From: Wenyingzhuangia marina
Lineage (GTDB): Bacteria > Bacteroidota > Bacteroidia > Flavobacteriales > Flavobacteriaceae
DNA: 64,000 nt
Reading direction: 5' to 3'
Assembly (NCBI RefSeq): GCF_900130035.1
Contig: NZ_FQXQ01000002.1
Span: 62,001 to 126,000, forward strand
A model generated the notes under the pieces. That model saw only the letters and a list, made by a program, of their open reading frames with translations, was not told the DNA's origin and did not search any database. Position 1 is the first letter of the stretch. Each line of letters opens with the position of its first letter. Position numbers and translations under genes: made by a program. Shown here one piece after another: positions 33,590-42,463 of the stretch.

Positions 33590-34867
33590 ATGAAAAAACT
33601 AGCACTCCATTGGAAAATTATTATAGGTCTTGTATTAGGAATTCTTTTTGGAATTCTACTCTCTAGTATCCAAGGAGGAAAGCAGTTTACGATTGATTGG
33701 ATTCAGCCTTTTGGGACTATCTTTGTTAAATTACTTAAGTTAATAGCCATTCCTTTAATCATGGCTTCTTTAATCAAAGGAATTTCAGAGCTAAAAGATA
33801 TTTCTAAGTTTAAGTCTATGGGAATAAAAACCATGGGGATTTATATGGTCACCACCGTTATTGCCATTTCTACAGGATTGATTTTGGTTAATGTATTAAA
33901 GCCTGGTAATGGAATTTCTCAAGAAACCATTGCTTCTTTAAAAGAAAATTACAGTTCTAACGAAGGAATTCAAGGGAAAATTACAGAAGCTAGTAATAGA
34001 AGTAATCAAGGGCCATTACAATTTTTGGTTGATGTAGTTCCAGACAACATTACTTTTGCAATGAGTGATAATAAGAGTATGCTTCAGGTAATCTTTTTTA
34101 CCGTTTTTATAGGAATTAGCATGTTGATGATTGCTCCCAAAAAAGCAAAACCTTTGATGAAGTTTTTTGATTCTTTAAACGAAGTTATTTTAAAAATGAT
34201 AGACATCATTATGCTTTTTGCACCGTATGCTGTCTTTTCTTTATTAGCGACAGTAGTAGTGACTTCTGATGATTATTATGTATTATTGGCCTTGTTAAAA
34301 TACTCAGGAGTGGTTATTTCTGGATTGTTGTTAATGATTGTTTTTTACACTTTATGTGTGTCTATTTATGTAAAAAAATCACCTCTTTGGTTTTTAAAAA
34401 ATATTTCTCCAGCACAATTATTGGCTTTTTCTACCAGTTCTAGTGCTGCCACTTTACCAGTAACCATGGAAAGAGTAGAAGAGCACTTAGGTGTACATAA
34501 AGAAGTTTCTAGCTTTGTACTACCTGTTGGAGCTACCATTAATATGGATGGAACGAGTTTGTATCAAGCGGTTGCAGCGGTATTTATCATGCAGGTTTTA
34601 TGGCCAGAAGGACTAACTTTTCAACATCAGATCACTATTGTGATTACAGCTTTGTTAGCTTCTATAGGTTCTGCTGCAGTTCCGGGTGCTGGAATGGTGA
34701 TGTTAATTATTGTGTTAGATAGCATTGGTTTTCCAAAAGATATGTTGCCTATTGGATTGGCTTTGATTTTTGCGGTGGATAGACCTTTAGATATGTTTAG
34801 AACTACAGTAAATGTTACCGGAGATGCTACTGTTGCTTTAATTGTAAATAAAAGTGAAGGAATGTAA
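33590..34867 (+). CDS. Dicarboxylate/amino acid:cation symporter (DAACS)
   Basis: A 425-residue secondary transporter of the glutamate/aspartate/dicarboxylate family. About eight transmembrane helices and two re-entrant loops are expected. HP1 carries AFSTSSSAATLPVTMERVEE; TM7 carries the cation-site motif NMDGTSLYQ; HP2 is ALLASIGSAAVPGAGMVML. These are the defining signatures of GltP/DctA/GltPh relatives. Substrate choice (glutamate, aspartate or C4-dicarboxylate) is not certain. TATTTTTG at 33563-33570 suggests its own promoter, and a strong terminator follows. Confidence 0.94.
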   Translation: MKKLALHWKIIIGLVLGILFGILLSSIQGGKQFTIDWIQPFGTIFVKLLKLIAIPLIMASLIKGISELKDISKFKSMGIKTMGIYMVTTVIAISTGLILVNVLKPGNGISQETIASLKENYSSNEGIQGKITEASNRSNQGPLQFLVDVVPDNITFAMSDNKSMLQVIFFTVFIGISMLMIAPKKAKPLMKFFDSLNEVILKMIDIIMLFAPYAVFSLLATVVVTSDDYYVLLALLKYSGVVISGLLLMIVFYTLCVSIYVKKSPLWFLKNISPAQLLAFSTSSSAATLPVTMERVEEHLGVHKEVSSFVLPVGATINMDGTSLYQAVAAVFIMQVLWPEGLTFQHQITIVITALLASIGSAAVPGAGMVMLIIVLDSIGFPKDMLPIGLALIFAVDRPLDMFRTTVNVTGDATVALIVNKSEGM

Positions 34868-34893
34868 ACACTCTATGTTATATCTTCAAAAAA

Positions 34894-34935
34894 CAACCCT
34901 CTTTTCAATTTACTGAAAAGAGGGTTGTTTTTTTG
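34894..34935 (+). terminator. Terminator of the symporter gene
   Basis: A perfect 14-bp stem (CAACCCTCTTTTCA / TGAAAAGAGGGTTG), 6-base loop, then a run of eight T. It lies between convergent genes (the universal stress protein gene ends at 34954) and could serve both strands weakly. Confidence 0.95.
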
Positions 34936-34953
34936 AATTGTAAGCCGTAATTC

Positions 34954-35781
34954 TTATATCAGGACTGTTAGTACAGGATAAGACGATTTATTAGCAATAT
35001 CTAAAGAAACACTTTGATTAAAGAATTTTGAGATGCTAGATTTACCATGGGTTGGAATGGTAATTAAATCAATATTATTCTCATCAGCGTAATATTTTAC
35101 ACCATGTATCACAGAGTAATCATCGTAATTAGCAAAATATTCTAAGTTGTCTAAATTTCCATCAGCCTTCATTAAAAAGTTCTCAAATCTGTATTTCATT
35201 TCTGCTGTAGATACAAAACCACCATCAGGTTTGTTAATAAACAATAAAGTAGGTTTTACGTTGATTAACTTAAAAAATTCTTGAGCTTTTAAATAAGCAT
35301 TGATAGATTCCATTTTAAAATCACTCACAAAAACAACATTTTTAAAGTCAATTTTTTTCAATTCTTCTTTTACAATCAACACAGGGATTTTTGAATTCCT
35401 CACTACTTTTTCTGTGTTAGAACCTAAAAAACTACTATGATGACCTGCTCCATGAGATCCCATTACAATTAAGGAAGCATCTTGGTCAATGGCTAAATCT
35501 CCAATTTCAGGAAACACTGTAAAATGTTTGATAATGATATTAATTTTAATGTCTTTAAGATAGGGTTGATTGGTAAAAGCTTCCATTTTTTTTTCAGCAT
35601 GTTTAATCATAAAAACAAGCGTTTTACCATAATCACTATCATGATTAGAATAGCCCAAAGGCATTTCTAACATGTGTACCAAAATGATTTCTGACTGATG
35701 TTTTTTAGCTAGTTGAGCAGCAGCTTTTAATGCATATTCTGAAAATTCAGAAAAGTCAACGGGAATGATTATTTTTTTCAT
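34954..35781 (-). CDS. Universal stress protein, two UspA domains
   Basis: A 275-residue cytoplasmic protein with two tandem UspA folds. The first is complete, with the start KKIIIPVDFSEFSEYALKAA and the ATP-binding pattern MGSHGAGHHSSFLGSNTEKV followed by PVLIV. The second (about 140-275) is degenerate, with TIPTHGKSSISKFFNQSVS. The open frame reaches up to 35835, but the extra residues are atypical and ATG 35781 gives the canonical family start. It is transcribed divergently from guaB. Confidence 0.93.
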   Translation of the reverse strand: MKKIIIPVDFSEFSEYALKAAAQLAKKHQSEIILVHMLEMPLGYSNHDSDYGKTLVFMIKHAEKKMEAFTNQPYLKDIKINIIIKHFTVFPEIGDLAIDQDASLIVMGSHGAGHHSSFLGSNTEKVVRNSKIPVLIVKEELKKIDFKNVVFVSDFKMESINAYLKAQEFFKLINVKPTLLFINKPDGGFVSTAEMKYRFENFLMKADGNLDNLEYFANYDDYSVIHGVKYYADENNIDLITIPTHGKSSISKFFNQSVSLDIANKSSYPVLTVLI

Positions 35782-35873
35782 GATAGCGGAGTTTTTTTTC
35801 TCTATTAAATTTACAAAAAGCATTAACGTTAACAAAGGATTAAGAGTTTTAAATTCTTAGTAAAACCTTTGGG

Positions 35874-35901
35874 TTGTTTTATATTAATTGTTGTATATTT
35901 G
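35874..35901 (+). promoter_or_regulatory. guaB promoter
   Basis: TTG at 35874-35876, 17 bases, then TATATTTG at 35894-35901, a good match to the Bacteroidota promoter, 28 bases before the ATG at 35930. Confidence 0.7.
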
Positions 35902-35929
35902 CATGCAATTAAATCATACCTAATTGCAA

Positions 35930-37396
35930 ATGTCTACAAACAAAGTTATTTCTGAAGGTCTAACATACGATGATGTTTTATTAGTCCCTGCTTATTCAGA
36001 AGTGTTACCAAACACCGTTTCAATAAAATCTAAATTCACTAGGAATATTCCATTGAATACACCTATTATATCTGCTGCCATGGATACCGTTACGGAGTCT
36101 AGAATGGCTATTGCTATGGCTCGTGAAGGAGGAATTGGTGTGATTCATAAAAACATGTCTATTGCTGAACAAGCAAAACAAGTTAAAAAAGTAAAACGTT
36201 CTGAAGCAGGAATGATTTTAGAGCCTGTAACTATTACAGCAGACCAAACTGTTTTAGATGCTAATTTATTAATGCAAGAGCACAAAATTGGCGGAATTCC
36301 TGTGGTTGATGAAAAAGGAATCTTAAAAGGAATTGTAACCAACCGAGATTTGCGTTTTGAAAAAAACAGTAATAGAAAAATTGCAGATGTAATGACTTCC
36401 GAAGGATTGGTAACCGTTTCTGCGGGTACTTCTTTAAAAGAAGCAGAAGTTATTTTGCAAGACAATAAAGTTGAAAAATTACCAATTGTTGATAAAGACT
36501 ATAAATTAGTTGGATTGATCACTTTTAGAGATATCACAAAAGTTCGTGAAAATCCAGAAGCAAATAAAGATGAATTTGGTAGATTAAGAGTAGCTGCTGC
36601 TATTGGAGTTACAGATGATTGTTTAGATAGGGTTGCTGCTTTGGTTAAAGAAGGAGTAGATGCAGTTGTGTTAGATTCAGCTCATGGTCATTCTATCAAT
36701 ATTTTAAATAAATTAAAAGAAGTTAAAGCTGCTTATCCAAATTTAGATGTCGTGGCTGGTAATATTGTAACCAAACAAGCGGCTTTAGATTTAGTTGCTG
36801 CAGGTGCCGATGGAGTTAAAGTTGGAATTGGACCTGGTTCAATTTGTACAACTCGTATCGTTGCAGGTGTGGGATATCCTCAGTTATCCGCAGTAATTCA
36901 AGTTGCAGAAGCATTAGAGGGAACAGGAGTTCCTGTGATTGCTGATGGTGGAGTTCGTTATACAGGAGATATTCCTAAAGCCATTGCTGCAGGGGCAGAT
37001 TCTGTAATGTTAGGATCTTTATTAGCGGGAACTAAAGAAGCTCCTGGAGAAGTCATTTTGTTTAACGGAAGAAGATTCAAGTCTTATAGAGGAATGGGAT
37101 CTGTAGAAGCAATGAAAAAAGGTTCTAAAGATAGATACTTCCAAGGAGATGAGGATAATAGTAAGAAATTAGTTCCTGAAGGAATTGAAGGACGTGTTCC
37201 TTATAAAGGTGAATTGTATGAAACCATGCATCAGTTTATTGGTGGATTAAGAGCTGGTATGGGATACTGTGGTGCAGCTACTATTGAAGTTCAAAAAACT
37301 GCTGAATTTGTAAGAATTACCGCTTCAGGAATTGCAGAAAGTCACCCACATGATGTAGCAATTACAAAAGAGGCTCCAAATTATTCAAGACAATAA
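35930..37396 (+). CDS. guaB: IMP dehydrogenase
   Basis: A 488-residue enzyme that oxidises IMP to XMP with NAD, the committed step of GMP synthesis. It has the TIM-barrel core split by two CBS domains (about 95-205: [19 protein letters not shown], then [20 protein letters not shown]), the catalytic-loop [15 protein letters not shown] with its active cysteine, [10 protein letters not shown], and the flap [20 protein letters not shown]. The frame opens at TTG 35924, but the ATG at 35930 is the normal start ([18 protein letters not shown]). A terminator follows. Confidence 0.98.
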   Translation: MSTNKVISEGLTYDDVLLVPAYSEVLPNTVSIKSKFTRNIPLNTPIISAAMDTVTESRMAIAMAREGGIGVIHKNMSIAEQAKQVKKVKRSEAGMILEPVTITADQTVLDANLLMQEHKIGGIPVVDEKGILKGIVTNRDLRFEKNSNRKIADVMTSEGLVTVSAGTSLKEAEVILQDNKVEKLPIVDKDYKLVGLITFRDITKVRENPEANKDEFGRLRVAAAIGVTDDCLDRVAALVKEGVDAVVLDSAHGHSINILNKLKEVKAAYPNLDVVAGNIVTKQAALDLVAAGADGVKVGIGPGSICTTRIVAGVGYPQLSAVIQVAEALEGTGVPVIADGGVRYTGDIPKAIAAGADSVMLGSLLAGTKEAPGEVILFNGRRFKSYRGMGSVEAMKKGSKDRYFQGDEDNSKKLVPEGIEGRVPYKGELYETMHQFIGGLRAGMGYCGAATIEVQKTAEFVRITASGIAESHPHDVAITKEAPNYSRQ

Positions 37397-37419
37397 AATA
37401 TTGCAACAATAAAAATATT

Positions 37420-37442
37420 ACCACCTATTCTTTTTAGGTGGT
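37420..37442 (+). terminator. Terminator of guaB
   Basis: A 7-bp stem (ACCACCT / AGGTGGT) with a 9-base loop, then TTTTTTTA, 24 bases after the guaB stop. Confidence 0.9.
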
Positions 37443-37563
37443 TTTTTTATATCTTTTTACCAGTAAAAAATAGTACAAATAAAGTGAAGGATTTGTGTTT
37501 TGAAGGGCTTGTACAGATCATTTAAAAATTGAGAAACAAAAGAAAATAATAGAAAAAGAAAAC

Positions 37564-38745
37564 ATGAATTACATCCTTTATGATGGTGCTTTTAGGGAAG
37601 CACTTTTACCCTTTACTTTTACAAGACCTGTAGCAGATATTAGAATTGGTATTTTAACCATTCGTGAAAAATGGGAAAAATATTTAAGGTTAACAACCAC
37701 TACGTTGACAGAAGAATATTTAAGCGATAAATTTCCAATGTTAGAAATGGAAGAAAATATTTTTATCAATGCAGGATATCTTCCAAATCAGGAATTTTTT
37801 AAAGCAGTAAAAAACTTAAAAGCCAATCAAAAAGTAGTTTGTAATGAGGATATTTTGGCTTTTTACAGTACCGAAGATCAGGATGAAGTAGATTTTGATA
37901 GTTATGAATCTATTGTTTTAGAAAATATTGAATGTATAGAACACAAATGGGATTTGTTTTTAAAAAATGAATATGCCATCCAACAAGATTTTGAATTGTT
38001 AACTACGGATGAGATTTCTATGGAAATTCCAGAAGGTGTTCAGGCTATTAACAAAGAACAGATTTTTATAGAAGAAGGAGCTACTATTTTTCCTTGTATT
38101 TTAAATGCTTCTAGTGGACCTATTTATATTGGAAAAGAAGCGACTATTTTAGATGGAGCATTGATTAGAGGGCCTTTTGCTTTGGGAGAAAAAGCACTGA
38201 TAAAAATGGGTGCAAAAATATATGGTGCTACCACCGTTGGACCTAACAGTAAAGTAGGTGGAGAAATTAAAAACAGTATTATTTTTGGAAACTCTAATAA
38301 AGGTCATGAAGGATATTTAGGGAACTCTGTAGTAGGTGAGTGGTGTAATTTTGGAGCAGACACCAATATCTCTAACTTAAAAAACACTTTTAGTAAAGTG
38401 CGATTGTGGAGTTATGAAGAAGAAATTTATGAAGACACTCAACAGATGTTTTGCGGATTGATGATGGGAGATCACTCTAAAACCGGAATCAATGCCATGT
38501 TTAACACTGGTACAGTTGTTGGTGTAAGTGCCAATATTTTTGGATCAGATTTACCAGAAAAGTTTATTCCATCATTTACATGGGGAGGAAACAAATTGGT
38601 AGATGTTTACAATCTGAAAAAAGCCATAAGGACTGCAACTAAAATGATGGAATTTTCGCATCAAGAAATTTCTGAACAAGACAAAATGATTCTGGAAGAA
38701 GTCTATCATCAAACAAAAAAATATAGAAACAAAATTGAAAACTAA
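37564..38745 (+). CDS. GlmU-like putative sugar nucleotidyltransferase (alternative bacterial type)
   Basis: A 393-residue cytoplasmic protein of the 'alternative GlmU' family typical of Bacteroidota. The N-terminal half (LYDGAFREALLPFTFTRPVA) lacks the classic GxGTRM nucleotide loop of GlmU. The C-terminal half has hexapeptide repeats of a left-handed beta-helix (GPIYIGKEATILDGALIRGP, MGAKIYGATTVGPNSKVGG, VVGEWCNFGADTNISNLK). It may act in UDP-GlcNAc or a related activated-sugar pathway; the real reaction is not certain. It overlaps apt by 11 bases. Confidence 0.88.
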   Translation: MNYILYDGAFREALLPFTFTRPVADIRIGILTIREKWEKYLRLTTTTLTEEYLSDKFPMLEMEENIFINAGYLPNQEFFKAVKNLKANQKVVCNEDILAFYSTEDQDEVDFDSYESIVLENIECIEHKWDLFLKNEYAIQQDFELLTTDEISMEIPEGVQAINKEQIFIEEGATIFPCILNASSGPIYIGKEATILDGALIRGPFALGEKALIKMGAKIYGATTVGPNSKVGGEIKNSIIFGNSNKGHEGYLGNSVVGEWCNFGADTNISNLKNTFSKVRLWSYEEEIYEDTQQMFCGLMMGDHSKTGINAMFNTGTVVGVSANIFGSDLPEKFIPSFTWGGNKLVDVYNLKKAIRTATKMMEFSHQEISEQDKMILEEVYHQTKKYRNKIEN

Positions 38746-39271
38746 AACTTTAGAAGAAAGAGTAAAATCTGTAATACGTGATGTACAAGATTTTCCAAAA
38801 CCAGGAATCTTGTTTAAAGACATTACCCCAATATTATTGCATCCAAGTTTATTACAAGAGATGATTACAGCCATGGCCGATCAGTTTAAAGATGTAAAAG
38901 TTGATGCGGTAGCTGGGATAGAATCAAGAGGATATTTGTTTGGAGTATTATTGGCACAAAAACTCCAAGTACCTTTTATCATGATTAGAAAAGAAGGTAA
39001 ATTACCTGCCAAAACCATTAAAGAATCGTATGATTTAGAATATGGTTCTGCAACTATTGAAGTTCATGAAGATGCCATTGCAGAAGGAAGTCATGTGTTG
39101 ATTCATGATGATTTATTGGCTACAGGAGGAACGGCTGTTGCGGCGGCAAAACTAATTCAGCAAAAAGGGAACGTAGCGGGATTTAGTTTTGTGATAGATC
39201 TTACTTTTTTAGAAGGAAGTAAAAAATTAAAAGAAATTCAACCGATTATAAAATCATTAATAACCTATTAA
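38735..39271 (+). CDS. apt: Adenine phosphoribosyltransferase
   Basis: A 178-residue purine-salvage enzyme making AMP from adenine and PRPP. It has the family start DVQDFPKPGILFKDITPIL, the hood region AGIESRGYLFG, IRKEGKLPAKT and the PRPP motif VLIHDDLLATGGTA. No ATG exists between the upstream stop-free region and the conserved domain; the only suitable initiator is TTG at 38735, inside the preceding gene (11-base overlap). Start by re-initiation after that gene is therefore likely. The M1 peptidase gene follows after 3 bases. Confidence 0.96.
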   Translation: MKTKTLEERVKSVIRDVQDFPKPGILFKDITPILLHPSLLQEMITAMADQFKDVKVDAVAGIESRGYLFGVLLAQKLQVPFIMIRKEGKLPAKTIKESYDLEYGSATIEVHEDAIAEGSHVLIHDDLLATGGTAVAAAKLIQQKGNVAGFSFVIDLTFLEGSKKLKEIQPIIKSLITY

Positions 39272-39274
39272 TTT

Positions 39275-41743
39275 ATGCAATACTACATAAGATTATTATT
39301 TGTTGTTTTTATAGCGAGTCAAACACAAGCTCAGCGTTTGTATCGTTTTAACGACAACGGAAAAACAGCTACTAAAGAATTTGATTTGGTAGACACCAAG
39401 CTTAATTTGAGTTTTAATTTTAATGATCAGACCGTAAATGGAGAAGCTTGGATTACCTTATCTCCACATTTTAAAAGCACCAATAAACTACAATTGGATG
39501 CTAAAAAGATGAATATTTACGAAGTTAAAAAAGGAAATCAAACTTTAAAGTTTTACAATACTGGTACCAAATTAAATATTGATCTTCCAAAAGTTTATAC
39601 CAAGAATGATACTTTGACTTTATATATCAAATACAGAGGAAATCCTAACAAAGTAGAAAGTGAAGGTGGGATAGCAATTACCGACGACAAAGGTCTGTAT
39701 TTTATCAATCCAAAAGGAGAAGATGCATCTAAGCCAACAGAAATATGGACACAAGGAGAACCTGAACAAAATAGCGTTTGGTTTCCAACTATTGATAAGC
39801 CAAATCAAAAATCAACCCAAGAAATTATTCTAACGGTTCCTGATAAATTTGTAACGCTTTCTAATGGGAAATTAATTTCTCAGAAAAAAAATGAAGATGG
39901 AACCAGAACAGATCATTGGAAACAAACCTTGCCACATGCTCCTTATTTGTTTTTTGTTGGGGTAGGAGATTTTGCAGTCATCAAACAAACTTGGAGAGGA
40001 AAAGAAGTTAATTTTTATGTAGAACCTTCTTATAAAGATACTGCAGAGGAATTGTTTAAAAATACTTCTAAAATGTTAACCTTTTTTTCAGACATCACGG
40101 GGGTAGAATACCCTTGGGACAAATACAGTCAAATGATTGTACGTGATTATGTGAGTGGTGCAATGGAAAATACAGGTGCAGTAATACATGCAGAACAAGC
40201 TATGTTGTCTAAAGGAGAGTTGTCTGAAAGAAATACTTGGGAATCTACCATTGCACATGAATTGTTTCATCATTGGTTTGGAGATTTAGTTACCACTGAA
40301 AGTTGGGCAAATATTACTGTGAATGAATCTTTTGCAAACTACTCGGAATATTTATGGTTGTACCATCAATATGGAAAAGACAGGGCAGATGAACATATGG
40401 ATAAAGACAGAGGACAGTATATGAATCCTAATGCTTTGCAGGAAAATTATGAAAAACATTTGGTGCGTTATAATTACTCAAAAAAAGACGATGTTTTTGA
40501 TGTGGTGAGTTATAACAAAGGAGGAATGATTCTTCATATGCTTAGAAATTATTTAGGAGATGATATTTTCTTTGCGGGACTTAAATTGTATTTAGAAAAA
40601 AACAAATTCAAATCAGCAGAAGCGCAACAATTACGTTTGGCTTTTGAAGAAGTAAGTGGAGAAGATTTGGTTTGGTTTTTTAGTCAATGGTATTATAGCA
40701 ACGGACACCCAAAGTTAAAAGTGAGTTATGAGAATGATTTACTAAGTGATAAAGTAAAAGTAAAAATCACTCAATCTGGGAAAGAATTCGATTTTCCTGT
40801 AACCATTACTGTTTACGACGGAGATAATACCAAACAAGAATACAAAGTGTTTGTAGATGGAAAAGAAAAGATTTTTGAATTTCCATTTAAAAAAGAACCT
40901 AAATTGGTTAAGGTAAATTCTGATCATGTATTGTTGGCAGAAATTATAGAGCCTGAATTGACTACAGAACAATTGATTTATCAATATCAACATGCAAATC
41001 ACTATGTAGATAAAATGAGTTCTTTAGAATTATTGAAAGACAAACAAGATGATAAAGATGTTTTTAAGCTGTTTGAAGAAGCTATTAAAGATCCGTATGA
41101 AACCATTCAAGCATATGCTTTAGAGAATATTAATTTGGCTGGTAGTTATGCCAAAAGAAGAACAATTTCTAAAATTACGGAATTGGCTAAAGATAAAAAT
41201 CCTAATGTAGCAGCTGCAGCCATTTCAACTTTAGGGAAATTATTAGATAAAAAATACTTGTCCATCTTTATCCAGGGAATTGATAATATCTCTCCTAAAG
41301 TAAAAGGAAATAGTTTGTTAGCCATGTATTATATAGACAAGGATAGAGCGCAGAAATATGCAGAAGGATTGTCTGTAAACATTAAGAATTATATATATGT
41401 TCCTTTATTAAAAATATATTTAGAACAACGTAAACCCGAACAAGTAACGTTTGTTGCTAAGTATTTGTTGACTGGAATGTATTTGATTCAAGATGAAAAA
41501 TTAAAGAAAAACTTTGAAGATGCTTTTGACTGGGTGGCAGCTACCGATAACGAAGAGGCTATTCAAATTATGGTTGATGATTTTGTTGAAAAAGGATTGA
41601 GGTATAGAAAATATAACTTTAATTACGAGTGTATTAGAGTTTTAAGAAAAGTAATTGCCAAGCAGCAAGAAGTAAATCATCCTAATAAAAATGCAATTCT
41701 ATCTATTTTGGAGCAAGGAGTAAAGAAACTAGCTATAGAGTAG
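39275..41743 (+). CDS. M1-family aminopeptidase, secreted
   Basis: An 822-residue zinc peptidase with a signal peptide (MQYYIRLLFVVFIASQTQAQ). The exopeptidase motif GAMENTG precedes the zinc site HELFHH (H328, E329, H332) with third ligand E351 in NESFANYSEY, the exact HExxH-18-E spacing. The N-terminal beta domain (about 30-230) and a C-terminal helical HEAT-like region (about 560-820: PNVAAAAISTLGKLLDK) are as in tricorn-interacting factor or aminopeptidase N relatives. It probably trims peptides in the periplasm or at the outer membrane. It is last in the 37564-41743 row and converges on the XRE gene. Confidence 0.95.
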   Translation: MQYYIRLLFVVFIASQTQAQRLYRFNDNGKTATKEFDLVDTKLNLSFNFNDQTVNGEAWITLSPHFKSTNKLQLDAKKMNIYEVKKGNQTLKFYNTGTKLNIDLPKVYTKNDTLTLYIKYRGNPNKVESEGGIAITDDKGLYFINPKGEDASKPTEIWTQGEPEQNSVWFPTIDKPNQKSTQEIILTVPDKFVTLSNGKLISQKKNEDGTRTDHWKQTLPHAPYLFFVGVGDFAVIKQTWRGKEVNFYVEPSYKDTAEELFKNTSKMLTFFSDITGVEYPWDKYSQMIVRDYVSGAMENTGAVIHAEQAMLSKGELSERNTWESTIAHELFHHWFGDLVTTESWANITVNESFANYSEYLWLYHQYGKDRADEHMDKDRGQYMNPNALQENYEKHLVRYNYSKKDDVFDVVSYNKGGMILHMLRNYLGDDIFFAGLKLYLEKNKFKSAEAQQLRLAFEEVSGEDLVWFFSQWYYSNGHPKLKVSYENDLLSDKVKVKITQSGKEFDFPVTITVYDGDNTKQEYKVFVDGKEKIFEFPFKKEPKLVKVNSDHVLLAEIIEPELTTEQLIYQYQHANHYVDKMSSLELLKDKQDDKDVFKLFEEAIKDPYETIQAYALENINLAGSYAKRRTISKITELAKDKNPNVAAAAISTLGKLLDKKYLSIFIQGIDNISPKVKGNSLLAMYYIDKDRAQKYAEGLSVNIKNYIYVPLLKIYLEQRKPEQVTFVAKYLLTGMYLIQDEKLKKNFEDAFDWVAATDNEEAIQIMVDDFVEKGLRYRKYNFNYECIRVLRKVIAKQQEVNHPNKNAILSILEQGVKKLAIE

Positions 41744-41750
41744 GTATAAT

Positions 41751-42155
41751 TTATGAAGAGGTTTCGGAATACTCTTTAAAAGTTCCGTTTTTATAAAAGA
41801 CAACAATTCTTTCTATGTCAGAAGGAGTTGTTGTTTTTTTTTGCTCATTATTTACAGTAGGGTTAGCTGTTGTATTTTCTTCAGTATTTGCAAATAAGCC
41901 CTGATTTATTTTGGTTGATTTATTTTCTTTGATAGGGAACTGTTCTTTTCCGTATAACAACCAATCTAACGATACTTCTTTATAAGTGTCTACAATCTTT
42001 AAAACAAATTCTAGGCTAGGTTTGTTTCTCCCAGAAAGTAAGTGAGAAATACTAGAACGCTGTACGCTAATTTCATCTGCAAACGTAGCTGCAGATAAAT
42101 GATAATGCTCTAGTAATTTATGTAGTCTGTTAATGAATTCTTCTTGGTTTAACAT
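41751..42155 (-). CDS. XRE-family transcriptional regulator
   Basis: A 134-residue DNA-binding protein. Residues about 5-65 form a Cro/C1-type helix-turn-helix (LSAATFADEISVQRSSISHL, then SGRNKPSLEFVLKIV), followed by SLDWLLYGKE, a phrase common in this family. The C-terminal half is Thr/Asn-rich and low in complexity, ending with a short beta motif (IERIVVFYKNGTFKEYSE). It faces the M14 peptidase gene across 308 bases containing six TTTAC-N4-GTAAA-like sites, one of which spans its own start codon, so autoregulation is likely (inference). Confidence 0.9.
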   Translation of the reverse strand: MLNQEEFINRLHKLLEHYHLSAATFADEISVQRSSISHLLSGRNKPSLEFVLKIVDTYKEVSLDWLLYGKEQFPIKENKSTKINQGLFANTEENTTANPTVNNEQKKTTTPSDIERIVVFYKNGTFKEYSETSS

Positions 42156-42463
42156 TGTAAATTCTATTGAATAAAATTGATGTTTACAAATGTAATTAAT
42201 TATTGTTTCTTATCATAATATATTTTAAAATCAGTTGGTTACAGATCGTATGTTAGTATAATAAACTTTAATTAAATTACAATAATAATCTCTTTTTTAG
42301 TGTTTTATATGTTTTTATGTGTTGCAAAATATAGATACGTAGTTTTGTTGAATTTAGTGTTTAGGAAATGTTTACAAAAGTATAATGAAATTCTGAGTAA
42401 CGAATACTAGGGTTTACAAATGTAATTTACAATTGTAAACAAAAGGTTGTTTACTTTTGTAAC
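42148..42463. promoter_or_regulatory. Array of TTTAC-N4-GTAAA-like sites between XRE and M14 genes
   Basis: Six 14-base sites: 42148-42161 (TTTAA-CATT-GTAAA, spanning the XRE start codon), 42183-42196 (TTTAC-AAAT-GTAAT), 42371-42384 (TTTAC-AAAA-GTATA), 42413-42426 (TTTAC-AAAT-GTAAT), 42426-42439 (TTTAC-AATT-GTAAA, perfect palindrome) and 42450-42463 (TTTAC-TTTT-GTAAC), the last ending against the M14 ATG. Sites cluster at both gene starts, as expected for an operator read by the XRE protein or another dimeric regulator. The last one contains TACTTTTG, a -7-like box too close to the ATG unless the message is leaderless. Confidence 0.65.

Noticed and set aside
42452-42459. TACTTTTG as the -7 box of the M14 gene
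   Set aside because: It lies 4 bases before the ATG, so transcription would begin at or after the start codon; it is better explained as part of the TTTAC-N4-GTAAC site, unless the message is leaderless.
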